From Microbacterium hydrocarbonoxydans (GTDB lineage: Bacteria > Actinomycetota > Actinomycetes > Actinomycetales > Microbacteriaceae): a stretch of 64,000 nucleotides of DNA. The stretch is from contig NZ_JAMBOY010000002.1 in assembly GCF_023715885.1 (NCBI RefSeq), positions 310,001 to 374,000 on the forward strand, in the 5' to 3' direction. Below are positions 47,834-56,942 of this stretch, piece after piece. The position numbers were made by a program, and so were the translations under genes. Positions within the stretch are counted from its first letter, which is position 1, and each line of letters opens with the position of its first letter. Under the pieces are notes generated by a model. That model was not told where the DNA came from and ran no database searches. It saw nothing but the letters and a program-made list of their open reading frames with translations.

Positions 47834-49042
47834 ATGGACTGGCAGACGACCTCCGAAGACACGGTGCCCTCCGCACCCGTGACGGAGGCCGACGTCCGGC
47901 TGCTCCGCGCGCGACCGCCCGCGACCGGCGCCTGGCGCGACGGAGACCCCCTCGGCGGTCGCCGCTTCGCCTCCTTCGGCGCGTTCCGCACCGAGAGCGG
48001 GGCCGAGCTGCCCGGCATCCGCCTGGCCTTCGAGTCGTGGGGAGAGCTCAACGCCGCCCGAGACAATGCGATCCTCGTGCTGCACGCGCTGACGGGCGAC
48101 AGTCACGTGCGCGGCGAAGCCGGCGCCGGCCATCCGACCGCGGGGTGGTGGGAGGACGTCGTCGGCCCCGGCGCGCCGCTCGACACCGACCGCTGGTTCG
48201 TCATCGCCCCCAACATGCTGGGCGGATGCCAGGGGTCGACCGGCCCCGCGAGCATCGGTCCGCGCGGCATCGAGTGGGCGTCGCGCTTTCCGTATCTGAC
48301 GATCCGCGACCAGGTCGCGGCCCAGGTGCGCCTTGCAGACGCGCTGGGGATCGACGCATGGGCCGCGGTGATCGGCGGATCGATGGGCGGTATGCACGCT
48401 CTCGAGTGGGCTGCCACCCACCCCGAGCGCGTGGAGCGGCTCGCGGTGCTGTCATCGCCCCCGGTGACCACTGCCGACCAGATCGCGCTGAACACGGTTC
48501 AGCTGGAGACGATCCGCATGGACCCGCGTTACCTGAGCGGCGAGTACTACGACCTCTCCGATGGCGACGGGCCCCACCGGGGGCTCGCGCTCGCCCGGCG
48601 CATGGCTCTGCTGAACTACCGGAGCCCGATCGAGCTGAATCAGCGGTTCCAGCGCTCGTGGCAGTCCGACGTCTCACCGCTGGGGCACGGCGGGCGGTTC
48701 GCCGTCGAGTCGTACCTCGACTTCCACGGCAACAAGTTCACGCGGCGGTTCGACGCGAACAGCTACATCACGCTCGTCGAGGCCATGAACTCGCACGACG
48801 TGGGTCGTGATCGCGGCGGCGTCGAAGCGGCGCTCGCGGCCGTGACGGCGCGCACACTGGTGCTCGGCATCGACAGCGACCGCCTGTTCCCCGTCGACGG
48901 ACAGCACCGTATCGCCCGCGGCATCCCGAACACGCTCGACGGGGATGAGGCCGTCGTCCTCGTGAGCGACTTCGGTCACGACGGCTTCCTCATCGAGACG
49001 CAGGCCGTGGGAACGCACCTGCGCCGTCTGCTCGCGGCGTGA
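47834..49042 (+). CDS. metX: Homoserine O-acetyltransferase
   Basis: 402 residues, ATG 47834 with GGAG upstream. Acetylates L-homoserine with acetyl-CoA, the first committed step to methionine. Alpha/beta hydrolase fold with LHALTGDSHV, the nucleophile Ser in VIGGSMGGMHALEWA (about 178), the Asp in LGIDSDRLFP and His in SDFGHDGFL. The conserved NMLGGCQGSTGP segment is present. The acyl-CoA preference (acetyl versus succinyl) is inferred from family membership and from metY nearby. Confidence 0.95.
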   Translation: MDWQTTSEDTVPSAPVTEADVRLLRARPPATGAWRDGDPLGGRRFASFGAFRTESGAELPGIRLAFESWGELNAARDNAILVLHALTGDSHVRGEAGAGHPTAGWWEDVVGPGAPLDTDRWFVIAPNMLGGCQGSTGPASIGPRGIEWASRFPYLTIRDQVAAQVRLADALGIDAWAAVIGGSMGGMHALEWAATHPERVERLAVLSSPPVTTADQIALNTVQLETIRMDPRYLSGEYYDLSDGDGPHRGLALARRMALLNYRSPIELNQRFQRSWQSDVSPLGHGGRFAVESYLDFHGNKFTRRFDANSYITLVEAMNSHDVGRDRGGVEAALAAVTARTLVLGIDSDRLFPVDGQHRIARGIPNTLDGDEAVVLVSDFGHDGFLIETQAVGTHLRRLLAA

Positions 49043-49057
49043 CGCTCGCAGTCGCCG

Positions 49058-49684
49058 TCACCCTCCGCCGAGCGTCCAGGGCAGTGCCGTCGTGTCGAGG
49101 CGCAGGTCGTCCCAGGCGAAGACCGCACCGCCCTCCCCCGGAAGAACGCGCGTCGAGAACTGCCGCACTGCGCCTGCCGTGGCGAGCGCCTGGTCGACGG
49201 AGTCGGCCGCGCTCAGGTGGTGCAGGGTCATCCACGTGGGCGGGAAAAGTGTCCACTCCCCCGTCGCATGACGCGCGAGTGCCTGACCGGGAGTCACCCA
49301 TTGCGCGTCGACGACCTCGTCGGCGGAGAGCCGCAGCTCACCATCCGGCGCTTCTGCGAGGAAGAACCAGGTCCTGATCCGCACGGGCGCCTCGGGCGGC
49401 GGCTGCCACAGCGAGAGGGCGACGGCCTCTCCGGCGACGAGACCGACCTCCTCCCGCGTCTCCCGGATACCCGCGCGACGCGCCTGGTCGACCTCGTCGT
49501 CGCCGGGTAGACGGTCGCGCTCCTCGACCTTGCCGCCCGGGAAGACCCAGGCACCGGCGAAGGATCCGCGGCCGGGGCGGCGCATGAGGAGTACCTCGGG
49601 CCCGCCGGCGATACGGTCGGCGGGCGCTCCCGGTCGCAGCAGCACGACGGTGCCCGCGACGGGAAGGTCATCGAGATCGGTCAT
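49058..49684 (-). CDS. Nudix hydrolase
   Basis: 208 residues. The Nudix box spans GGKVEERD...ARRAGIRETREEVGLV (about residues 49-80; G-x5-E-x7-R-E-U-x-E-E-x-G-U with an insertion of several residues). The N-terminus AGTVVLLRPG and MRRPGRGSFAGAWVFPGG fit the NUDT19/CoA-pyrophosphatase-like and related groups. It hydrolyses a nucleoside diphosphate linked to another moiety; the true substrate is not known. Converges with metX (15-base gap). Confidence 0.88.
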   Translation of the reverse strand: MTDLDDLPVAGTVVLLRPGAPADRIAGGPEVLLMRRPGRGSFAGAWVFPGGKVEERDRLPGDDEVDQARRAGIRETREEVGLVAGEAVALSLWQPPPEAPVRIRTWFFLAEAPDGELRLSADEVVDAQWVTPGQALARHATGEWTLFPPTWMTLHHLSAADSVDQALATAGAVRQFSTRVLPGEGGAVFAWDDLRLDTTALPWTLGGG

Positions 49685-49748
49685 CCCGTCACTCTACGGG
49701 CGGGGTCGCGAACGGGTGGCGCCACCGCTTCAGGAGCCGGGCGCCCGC

Positions 49749-50966
49749 TCAGGCGACCAGCGCGGGGCGTCGCGCCTCGGCGCGGTACGCGACGAGCGCG
49801 ATGAGCAGTCCGGCCACGGCCAGGACTGCTCCCGTCCACGACGGTGCGGTGAATCCCCACCCCGCGGCGATCACGACGCCGCCGAGGAAGGCGCCGAGGC
49901 TGTTGCCGATGTTGAGCGCGGAGTGGTTGATCGCGGCGGCGATCGACTGGTTGTCGCCCGCGACATCCATGAGCCGCGTCTGGATCGTCGGGCTGAGCGC
50001 CGCCGACACCAGGCCGACGACGAGCACGAGCGCAGCGAGAGAGACGATCCAGAACGACAACAGCGCGAGCAGCGCGAACACGCCCGCCATCACCGCGAGA
50101 CCCCACAGCAGCGTGCGGCGCAGATCGATGTCGGCGAGGTGCCCGCCCACGAGATTGCCGACGGTCATGCCGACGCCCATCAGCACGAGCACGATCGGCA
50201 CCACCCACTCCGGCGATTCGGCGACCTCCGTCACGAGCGGGGCGATGTAGCTGTACACGGCGAAGAACCCGCCGAAGCCGATCGCGCCGATGCCGAGCGT
50301 GAACCACACCTGGGGGATGCGGAAGACGCCGAGTTCCTGGCGCATGGTGCGTCCGGGCGTACCCGGGTGCTCCGGCACGAACAGCAGGATGCACACCGTC
50401 GCGATCGCGAAGACCAGGGCGACGACGCCGAACGCCGCGCGCCACCCCCACTGCTGCCCGAGGAAGGTGCCGAGCGGCACGCCCACCACGTTCGCCACGG
50501 TCAGACCCGTGAGGATGAACGCCACACCCTTGGCCCGGTTGCCCGGGCCCATGACATCGGCGGCGATGAGCGCGCCGATTCCGAAGTACGCGCCGTGCGG
50601 GAGCCCGGCGAGGAACCGGGAGACGCCCACGAGCTCGAAGGTCGGCAGAACCACCGTGAGCGCGTTGAAGACGGTCAGTGCTATCGCCAGGGCGATGATC
50701 ACGCGGTGCCGGGGGAACCGCGCGACGAAGCCGGCGATGGTCGGAGCCCCCACCACGACGCCCAGGGCGTACAGCGAGATCAGCCAGCCGGCCTGGCTCA
50801 GCGCGTCTTCGGGGCTCGATGCCCAGAGCGTCGGGAGCAGTTCGGCGGCGATGTTCGGGAGCAGGCCCATGACGACGAACTCGGTCATGCCGATGCCGAA
50901 GCTGCCGATGGCGAGGGAGAGGAGCGCCCACTTCGCCGCACCCCTCGATTCAGTCGAGGGATTCAC
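49749..50966 (-). CDS. MFS transporter, DHA1/AraJ-like exporter
   Basis: 405 residues with 12 predicted helices. The first loop (GMTEFVVMGLLPNIAAEL) and motif A-like GFVARFPRHRVIIAL are typical of the AraJ/CynX-like drug:proton antiporters. FLAGLPHGAYFGIGALIAADVMGPGNRAKGVAF is a strong match to AraJ-type efflux proteins. It exports sugars or drugs; substrate unknown. It starts nine bases after the AraC-family gene stop, so the two form an operon. Confidence 0.9.
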   Translation of the reverse strand: MNPSTESRGAAKWALLSLAIGSFGIGMTEFVVMGLLPNIAAELLPTLWASSPEDALSQAGWLISLYALGVVVGAPTIAGFVARFPRHRVIIALAIALTVFNALTVVLPTFELVGVSRFLAGLPHGAYFGIGALIAADVMGPGNRAKGVAFILTGLTVANVVGVPLGTFLGQQWGWRAAFGVVALVFAIATVCILLFVPEHPGTPGRTMRQELGVFRIPQVWFTLGIGAIGFGGFFAVYSYIAPLVTEVAESPEWVVPIVLVLMGVGMTVGNLVGGHLADIDLRRTLLWGLAVMAGVFALLALLSFWIVSLAALVLVVGLVSAALSPTIQTRLMDVAGDNQSIAAAINHSALNIGNSLGAFLGGVVIAAGWGFTAPSWTGAVLAVAGLLIALVAYRAEARRPALVA

Positions 50967-50975
50967 CGGTTCAGC

Positions 50976-51758
50976 TTAGCGGCTGCGAGAGGGAGCGAAG
51001 GCCCCGGGAGTGGTGCCGAGCACCCGGCGGAAGTGACGGTTCAGGTGCGATTGGTCGTGGAATCCCGAACGAGCCGCCGCTGTCGCGGGCGGAACCCCGT
51101 CGACGAGGAGGCGACGGGCGAGGTCGATACGTCGGCTTACGACGTACTGGTGCGGAGCGAGGCCGTATGTCTGCGAGAACACGCGGATGAGGTGACTGGG
51201 GTGCACTCCGAACGCGGCCGCGACCTCTGCGAGCGTGAACGTCTCGGCGAAGCGGTCGTCGAGCTCCGCGCGCAGTCTCCGAGCGAGCGGGGAGTCGTTC
51301 CGCTCCGTGCTCGGCGTACCCAGTTGCGCGAGCACGAGTCGCCGCACCGACAGCATCCAGTGCTCGGCGGCCAGAAGATCACCCGGAGCGGCGAGGGCCC
51401 CGTGGACGCGGCGGATCGCCGCCAGCACCGCCGGATCGGCGAGAGTCGGCTGCGCGACGGAGAGCGACTGCGCCCTGGTCGGCAGCCAGTCGCCGTCGAG
51501 GTAGACGACGCGTTTCCGATAGGGACGACCGGCGACCGCCGAGCGTCCGTCGTGCGGGATTCCGGGCGGCAGCAGAGTCAGGGCGCGCGGCGCGGCGATG
51601 TGCGAGGAGCGGTGAAGGCCGTACGAGACCGCTCCCTCGTCGACGAGCATCACCGCCCAGCCGTCGTGCGCGTGCATCGGATAGGCGTGCTGGAACGTCG
51701 CGTGATAGACCTCCCGAATGCCCGGAACCGCCGGGTGCCACGCTCGGACGTCGTCCAC
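50976..51758 (-). CDS. AraC family transcriptional regulator
   Basis: About 260 residues from GTG 51758, which opens VDDVRAWHPAVPGIREVYHATF. An N-terminal cupin sensor (HAYPMHAHDGWAVMLVDEG, PGIPHDGRSA) and a C-terminal double helix-turn-helix (TLAEVAAAFGVHPSHLIRVFSQTYGLAPHQYVVSRRIDLARRLL and FHDQSHLNRHFRRVLGTTPGAF). Divergent from the DUF2000 gene (49 bases between starts) and directly upstream of the MFS exporter. It probably controls both. Confidence 0.9.
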   Translation of the reverse strand: MDDVRAWHPAVPGIREVYHATFQHAYPMHAHDGWAVMLVDEGAVSYGLHRSSHIAAPRALTLLPPGIPHDGRSAVAGRPYRKRVVYLDGDWLPTRAQSLSVAQPTLADPAVLAAIRRVHGALAAPGDLLAAEHWMLSVRRLVLAQLGTPSTERNDSPLARRLRAELDDRFAETFTLAEVAAAFGVHPSHLIRVFSQTYGLAPHQYVVSRRIDLARRLLVDGVPPATAAARSGFHDQSHLNRHFRRVLGTTPGAFAPSRSR

Positions 51759-51807
51759 GCAACAAACGTACAAGACGGCGCGGCGACGGACTCGGGATGC
51801 TGGAGGA

Positions 51808-52263
51808 ATGACCGATCCCTCCGCGACCTCCGTCGACCACGATGCCGCCGTCCGTTTCGACACCAAGATCGTGGTGCTGCTCGACGACCGGCTCACCGCA
51901 TGGCAGGAGCTGAACGTGACCGCCTTCCTGACCTCGGGCATCACCGTGAGCGCCCGTGACCTCACGGGCGAGCCGTATCGGGACGCCGACGGCGTCGAGT
52001 ATCTGCCGATGCTGCGGCAGCCCGTGGTGGTCATGACGGCGCCGACCGACCTCCTGCGCATCGCGAGGGCCAAGGCCTCGTCCCGCGACGATATGGCCGT
52101 CGCGGTGTACACCCGCCAGCTGTTCGACACGGGCCACGATGCCGCGAACCGTGCCGCGGTCGCCGCGGTCGGATCCGACGAGCTCGATCTGGTCGGCATC
52201 GCCCTGCGCGGTCCGCGCAACGCCGTGGACCGCATCACGAAGGGTGCGCGACTCCACGACTGA
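51808..52263 (+). CDS. DUF2000 family protein
   Basis: 151 residues from ATG 51808 with GGAGG upstream. The family pattern KIVVLLDDRLTAWQELNVTAFLTSGI and the later LRQPVVVMTA, VAVYTRQLFDTGHDAANRAAVAAV are clear. Function unknown; the fold is peptidyl-tRNA hydrolase II-like by family description. Divergent from the AraC regulator, an arrangement that suggests local control. Confidence 0.88.
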   Translation: MTDPSATSVDHDAAVRFDTKIVVLLDDRLTAWQELNVTAFLTSGITVSARDLTGEPYRDADGVEYLPMLRQPVVVMTAPTDLLRIARAKASSRDDMAVAVYTRQLFDTGHDAANRAAVAAVGSDELDLVGIALRGPRNAVDRITKGARLHD

Positions 52264-52277
52264 CGACGGATCGCCGC

Positions 52278-52607
52278 TCAGCCGTCCGCGTCGTCCATGG
52301 CCGCCTCGAGCCGCTCGATCTTCGCATCGAGCTCACCGGAATACCCGGGCCGGATGTCGGCCTTCAGCACGAGTGAGACTCGAGACCCGAACGGCATGAC
52401 GGCCTCGGTCGCCCGCTTGACCACGTCCATGACGGTGTCCCAGTCCGGGCCCTCGATCTCGGTGAACATGCTCGTGGTGCGGTGGGGCAGCCCGGATTCG
52501 CGGACGACTCGCACCGCGGCGGCGACCGCGTCGTGCACGGAGGCGTCGGACCGGGTCGATCCGTCGGCGGGGTCGCCGCTCGGGGCGACGGAGAAGGCGA
52601 TCAGCAT
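52278..52607 (-). CDS. MTH1187/YkoF-type thiamine-binding protein
   Basis: 109 residues from ATG 52607. Family features are LIAFSVAPSGD at the start, VRVVRESGLPHRTTSMFTEIEG and WDTVMDVVKRATEAV. Proteins of this family bind thiamine or a thiamine-like pyrimidine in their dimer interface. It is the last gene of a minus-strand cluster, five bases after the DUF2029 gene stop. The link to that gene is positional only. Confidence 0.88.
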   Translation of the reverse strand: MLIAFSVAPSGDPADGSTRSDASVHDAVAAAVRVVRESGLPHRTTSMFTEIEGPDWDTVMDVVKRATEAVMPFGSRVSLVLKADIRPGYSGELDAKIERLEAAMDDADG

Positions 52608-52611
52608 GGGT

Positions 52612-53847
52612 TCACTCCCTGATGGTGGACGGTCTGTGAGCGGGCACACGCACGAGGGCGCGGATGCCGACGGCGAGCAGGATGACGAGAAGCAGGTTGC
52701 GCAGGGTGAGCACGAGCACGGGCAGCAGTTCGGCGCGCAGCAGGGCGTCGTAGTTCAGCGGATACACGAGGCAGGTGAGCGCGCACAGTGCGAGCACGAT
52801 CACGGCGGGAGCCGTCGCCCTGGCACGGTCGAGGATCAGCCAGAGCAGCACGGGGGCGATCAGCCAGGTCTGGAACTGCGGCGAGCCGACCTTGTTGAGG
52901 ACGATCAGCGTCGTCACGAGCGACAGCGCCAGGGGCGGCAGGAGGCGGGAGAGGGATGCACCACGCGTCGCCTTGATCGATCCGACCAGCAGGATGACCG
53001 CTGCGATCACCACCATGAGCGGTGTCAGCACCGCGCCGACGGCATCCGCACCTGGCGCGGCGATCTGGAACGTGAGGATCTCGAAGCTGTACTCGATGCG
53101 CGCCGTACCGGCGACCGCGAGCCACAGGAACGGCGTCGCGGCCACCGCCTCGATCTGCAGCCCGCGCCCCGCCTGCTCCGTGACGAAGCCGAAGATCTCC
53201 GAATCGGCGCCCAGCAGAAAAAGCACGCCGACGACCGCTGCGGAGACGCCTGCCGCCGTGAGCAGCATCCGCATGCGGGTGGTCGCGGCGACGATCGCCG
53301 CTGCGAGGAGCGCCCCCGGCCAGATCTTGATCCAGGCGCCGATCGTGAGCAGCGCGGCGGCGGCGGGGCGGCGCGACAGCCAGAGGCCGCCGATCACGGC
53401 GATCGGCACCGTGATCGCGTCGATCCGGTACAGCGCGATCGGGCCGAGCAGCAGGAGCGCCGCGACCCAGAACCACGCTCCGGTACGGCGCGCGCGCGAG
53501 GGTGACCGTCCGACCAGCACGGCGAAGGCGATCGCATCGAGCACGGTGACGAGCGCCGCCCACGCCACCAGATAGGCGGCCGACGTCCCCACCGCTCCGA
53601 CGAGCGGAGCCGCGAGCAGCTTCGCGGCGATCATCGGCAACAGCGCGAGCTGCGGATACACCCACGTCTCGGTGACCCCGACGATCGGTCCGCCCGAGAG
53701 CGCCGCCGAGGCCCACGGCTCGTACACGAGCACGACGTCGCCCATCGGCTGGCTCGGGTACAGCCAGCCGGTGACGGCGGTCACGGCGTGCGCGGCGAGG
53801 AACGCCGTCCAGAGCAGCACGGCCTGCGCTGACCCCCCTCGGCTCAT
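52612..53847 (-). CDS. DUF2029 (GT87-like) polyprenol-phosphate-dependent mannosyltransferase family membrane protein
   Basis: 411 residues with about ten membrane helices. An acidic external loop with DVVLVYEPWA near residue 40 holds the GT-C-type acidic pair. The WIKIWPGALLAAAI segment and LNKVGSPQFQTWLIAPVLLW are characteristic of GT87-like proteins such as mycobacterial PimE-related enzymes. It would transfer a sugar from a lipid carrier to lipoglycan or glycan; acceptor unknown. It overlaps nnrD upstream by four bases. Confidence 0.82.
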   Translation of the reverse strand: MSRGGSAQAVLLWTAFLAAHAVTAVTGWLYPSQPMGDVVLVYEPWASAALSGGPIVGVTETWVYPQLALLPMIAAKLLAAPLVGAVGTSAAYLVAWAALVTVLDAIAFAVLVGRSPSRARRTGAWFWVAALLLLGPIALYRIDAITVPIAVIGGLWLSRRPAAAALLTIGAWIKIWPGALLAAAIVAATTRMRMLLTAAGVSAAVVGVLFLLGADSEIFGFVTEQAGRGLQIEAVAATPFLWLAVAGTARIEYSFEILTFQIAAPGADAVGAVLTPLMVVIAAVILLVGSIKATRGASLSRLLPPLALSLVTTLIVLNKVGSPQFQTWLIAPVLLWLILDRARATAPAVIVLALCALTCLVYPLNYDALLRAELLPVLVLTLRNLLLVILLAVGIRALVRVPAHRPSTIRE

Positions 53848-54692
53848 GCCAGGAGTTCCGCGATGACGCCGGGCAGGGCGTGCGCGACGTCGAGTGCGAC
53901 TATGGGATGCCCCGGCGCACCGTCGTGGACTCCTGCGGCCCGTCGCGCGGCCTGACCGTGGAGCCATGCCCCGGCTGCCGCGATGTCGGCGATGTGGGCG
54001 TCCGGATTCGCGGCGAGGAGAGCACCGAGGACTCCGCCCAGGACATCGCCCGTACCTGCCGTGGACAGCCATCCCGTACCCGCCTCGACGGCGACGGCTG
54101 GTCCGTCGGGACGGGCGATGAGCGTGCGCGCGCCCTTCAGCAGCACGACAGCGCCGACGGCCTCGGCCACGGCCGTCGCGACGCCCTCCCGGTCGGCATC
54201 CTCGTCGACGCCCAGACGCTCCTGCAGGCGGGCGAACTCTCGACCGTGCGGCGTGAGCAGCATCGGCGCACGCATCGCGGATGCCGTCGCGACGTCGGCC
54301 GCGAGATCCAGCGCACCCGCGTCGACGACGACCGCGTCCTCCCCCGCGAGGATCTGTCGCAGCTCGTGCCCTTCCTCCACTGTGCGGGACGCGGCATCCG
54401 TCCCCGACCCGATGACCCATGCCCCCACTCGCGCCCCGACCGCGTGCGGACTGACCACGGTCTCGGGCCGCCGGGCCAGCACGGCGTCGGCCGCTCGACC
54501 CTCGCCGATGTAGCGCACGAATCCGGCCCCCGTACGCCACGCGGCCTCGACCCCCAGCACCGCAGCGCCGGGGTAGGCGGGAGACCCGGTGCGCAGACCG
54601 ACCACTCCCCGTGTGTACTTGTCGTCATCGGGGCCGGGCACCCGCAGGAATCGAGCGGTGTCGCTGCGGGACCATTCACGGGCTTCGGACAT
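53844..54692 (-). CDS. nnrD: ADP-dependent NAD(P)H-hydrate dehydratase
   Basis: 282 residues. Ribokinase-like fold repairing hydrated NAD(P)H. Motifs are DKYTRGVVGLRTGS, ATP/ADP-site TPHGREFARL, VVLLKGARTLIA, and AGTGWLSTAGTGDVLGGVLGALLA with the catalytic Asp in GTGD. The epimerase domain (NnrE) is not fused, so it must be encoded elsewhere. It is the first gene of the operon with the DUF2029 and thiamine-binding genes. Confidence 0.9.
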   Translation of the reverse strand: MSEAREWSRSDTARFLRVPGPDDDKYTRGVVGLRTGSPAYPGAAVLGVEAAWRTGAGFVRYIGEGRAADAVLARRPETVVSPHAVGARVGAWVIGSGTDAASRTVEEGHELRQILAGEDAVVVDAGALDLAADVATASAMRAPMLLTPHGREFARLQERLGVDEDADREGVATAVAEAVGAVVLLKGARTLIARPDGPAVAVEAGTGWLSTAGTGDVLGGVLGALLAANPDAHIADIAAAGAWLHGQAARRAAGVHDGAPGHPIVALDVAHALPGVIAELLA

Positions 54693-54748
54693 GACTCCAC
54701 GTTAGTGCGGCGACCCGCGCCCGCCTCCGAGCGCCGTAGCGTTGTGGG

Positions 54749-55816
54749 GTGAGCATCCTCTTCTCCCCCGTGACCTTCCGTTCCGTCACCGTCCGCAACC
54801 GCCTCTGGGTCTCGCCGATGTGCATGTACAGCGCCGTCGACGGCGTCGTGCAGGAATGGCATCGTTCGCACCTCGCCCAGTTCGCCTCCGGCGGTGCGGG
54901 ACTCGTCATCGCCGAGGCGACGGCCGTCGTCCCCGAGGGTCGCATCTCTCCGCGGGATGCCGGGCTCTGGACCGATGAGCAGCGCGATGCGTGGGCGCCG
55001 ATCGTCGACGCGATCCACGCGCGCGGCGCTGCGGCGGGCGTGCAGCTCGCCCATGCGGGCCGCAAGGCCTCGACCTGGTGGCCGTGGGCCGCCGAACGCG
55101 GCTCCGTGCCGGTCGACGAGGGCGGCTGGGTCACGACCGCGCCCTCACCGATCGCCTTCGACGGCTACGCCGCGCCGATCGAGCTCGACGAGTCCGGCGT
55201 CGACGCGGTCGTCGACGGCTTCGTCGCTGCGGCTCGTCGCGCGGTCGACGCGGGCTTCGATGTGCTCGAACTGCACGGCGCGCACGGGTACCTCCTGCAC
55301 CAGTTCCTCTCCCCGCTCTCGAACGAGCGCACCGACGACTACGGAGGATCACTCGAGAACCGGGCAGGCCTGCTGCTGCGGACCATCGACGCCGTGCGCA
55401 TCGAGGTGGGAGACGGCGTGCCGCTCTTCGTGCGCATCTCCGCCACGGACCACGCCGACGGCGGCTTCACGCCGGACGAGGCCGCGACGGTCGCGGCCTG
55501 GGCGACCGAGCACGGCGCCGACCTGATCGACGTGTCCAGCGGCGGGCTCGTCGCGCACCAGCAGATCACCGTGCACCCCGGGTACCAGGTGCCGCTCGCC
55601 GAGACCGTTCGGCAGGGCGGGCGCATCCCCGTATCGGCGGTCGGTCTCATCACCGCGGCGGAGCAGGCCGAGCAGGTACTCGCCGAGGGCTCAGCCGATG
55701 CGATCTTCGCCGGACGCGAGTGGCTGCGCGACCCGCACTTCGGTCTGCGGGCGGCGCATGAGCTCGGCGCCGATGTCGCCTGGCCTCCGCAGTACGAGCG
55801 GGCGCGCTGGCGCTGA
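54749..55816 (+). CDS. Old Yellow Enzyme family NADH:flavin oxidoreductase (YqjM-like)
   Basis: 355 residues from GTG 54749. FMN-binding TIM barrel reducing activated C=C bonds. Visible motifs are NRLWVSPMCMYSAVDGVVQEWH (with Cys as in YqjM), VQLAHAGRKAS (His for carbonyl binding), ELHGAHGYLLHQFLSPLSNERTDDYGGS and SAVGLI. It is a thermophilic-like/YqjM-type ene reductase by the Cys in MCMY and the AGRK motif. Stands alone with a terminator behind. Confidence 0.93.
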   Translation: MSILFSPVTFRSVTVRNRLWVSPMCMYSAVDGVVQEWHRSHLAQFASGGAGLVIAEATAVVPEGRISPRDAGLWTDEQRDAWAPIVDAIHARGAAAGVQLAHAGRKASTWWPWAAERGSVPVDEGGWVTTAPSPIAFDGYAAPIELDESGVDAVVDGFVAAARRAVDAGFDVLELHGAHGYLLHQFLSPLSNERTDDYGGSLENRAGLLLRTIDAVRIEVGDGVPLFVRISATDHADGGFTPDEAATVAAWATEHGADLIDVSSGGLVAHQQITVHPGYQVPLAETVRQGGRIPVSAVGLITAAEQAEQVLAEGSADAIFAGREWLRDPHFGLRAAHELGADVAWPPQYERARWR

Positions 55817-55834
55817 GGCACCGTCCCCGTGAGA

Positions 55835-55868
55835 GCGGCCCTCCGGATCGGATGATCCGGAGGGCCGC
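55835..55868. terminator. Bidirectional terminator
   Basis: Perfect 15-base inverted repeat GCGGCCCTCCGGATC / GATCCGGAGGGCCGC with a 4-base loop, between the convergent Old Yellow Enzyme and CNNM genes. Confidence 0.85.
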
Positions 55869-55880
55869 CGTCGGTGCATC

Positions 55881-56942
55881 TCAGTGCCCGCGTACGCGCC
55901 GCGTGGCGTCCTGCACCTCTCCGACGAGCTCCTCCAGGATGTCCTCGAGGAAGAGCACGGCCGTCGTGCGCCCCTGAGCGTCGCGCACCTTCGCGAGGTG
56001 ACGGCCGGCTCGGCGCATCACGGCGAGCGCGTCCTCGAGATCGGTGTCCTCCTGCACGGGCACCATGTGGTGGATCCGCTTGGCGGGAAGCGGCTCGAAC
56101 AGCTTCGCCTCGGCATCCGGACCGTCCGACGCGCGCAGGATGTCCTTCAGGTGCACGTACCCGACCGGCGCGTCCTCCTCGTCGACGATCACGTACCGGG
56201 AGAACCCGTAGCGGGCGACGGCCTTCTCGATGTCGTCCGGCGTGGTCGTCTGCGGCAGCGTCACGAGATCGCCGAGCGGCACCGCGACGTCCCTGGCCTT
56301 CTTGTCGGTGAACTCCACCGCCGCGGCGACCGCGCCGGCGGCGTCCATGAGCACGCCTTCGCGCCGGGACTGGTCGACGATCGTCGCGACCTCGTCGAGC
56401 GTGAAGGTCGACGCGGCCTCGTTCTTCGGCTCGACGCGGAACAGACGCAGCACGCCGTTCGCCGCGGCGTTCAGCACCCAGATCACGGGCATGAACGCCT
56501 TCGACACCCACACGAGCGGCGGGGCCAGCAGCAGCACCGCCCGGTCGGGAACCGAGAACGCGAGGTTCTTCGGCACCATCTCGCCGAACACGACGTGCAG
56601 GAAGGAGACGATCAGGAGCGCGATCGCGAACGACACCGTGTCGACGACGGCATCCGACCATCCGATCGCGTGCAGCGGAGCGGCGAGCAGATGGTGGATA
56701 GCCGGCTCCGACACGTTCAGGATCAGCAGCGAGCAGATCGTGATGCCGAGCTGCGAGGTCGCCAGCATGAGCGTGGCGTGCTCCATGGCGTACAGCGCGG
56801 TCTTCGCGGAGCGGGAGCCCTGCTCGGCACGCGGCTCGATCTGCGAGCGCCGGGCGGAGATCACGGCGAACTCCGCGCCGACGAAGAAGGCGTTGGCGAC
56901 GAGGAGCACCACGAGCCATGCGAGTCCTGCCCAGTCGCTCAT
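55881..56942 (-). CDS. CNNM/HlyC-CorC family membrane protein
   Basis: 353 residues. The DUF21/CNNM domain has about four hydrophobic helices (VLLVANAFFVGAEFAVISARR, LATSQLGITICSLLILNVSEP and VSFLHVVFGEMVPKN). It is followed by a CBS pair (about 210-330: KKARDVAVPLGDLVTLP, YGFSRYVIVDEEDAPVGYVHLKDIL, HLAKVRDAQGRTTAVLFLEDILEELVGEV). The CorC_HlyC domain seen in the partner protein is missing, which makes it the short form. Family members export or sense Mg2+ or other divalent cations. It overlaps the long paralogue upstream by four bases. Confidence 0.92.
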   Translation of the reverse strand: MSDWAGLAWLVVLLVANAFFVGAEFAVISARRSQIEPRAEQGSRSAKTALYAMEHATLMLATSQLGITICSLLILNVSEPAIHHLLAAPLHAIGWSDAVVDTVSFAIALLIVSFLHVVFGEMVPKNLAFSVPDRAVLLLAPPLVWVSKAFMPVIWVLNAAANGVLRLFRVEPKNEAASTFTLDEVATIVDQSRREGVLMDAAGAVAAAVEFTDKKARDVAVPLGDLVTLPQTTTPDDIEKAVARYGFSRYVIVDEEDAPVGYVHLKDILRASDGPDAEAKLFEPLPAKRIHHMVPVQEDTDLEDALAVMRRAGRHLAKVRDAQGRTTAVLFLEDILEELVGEVQDATRRVRGH

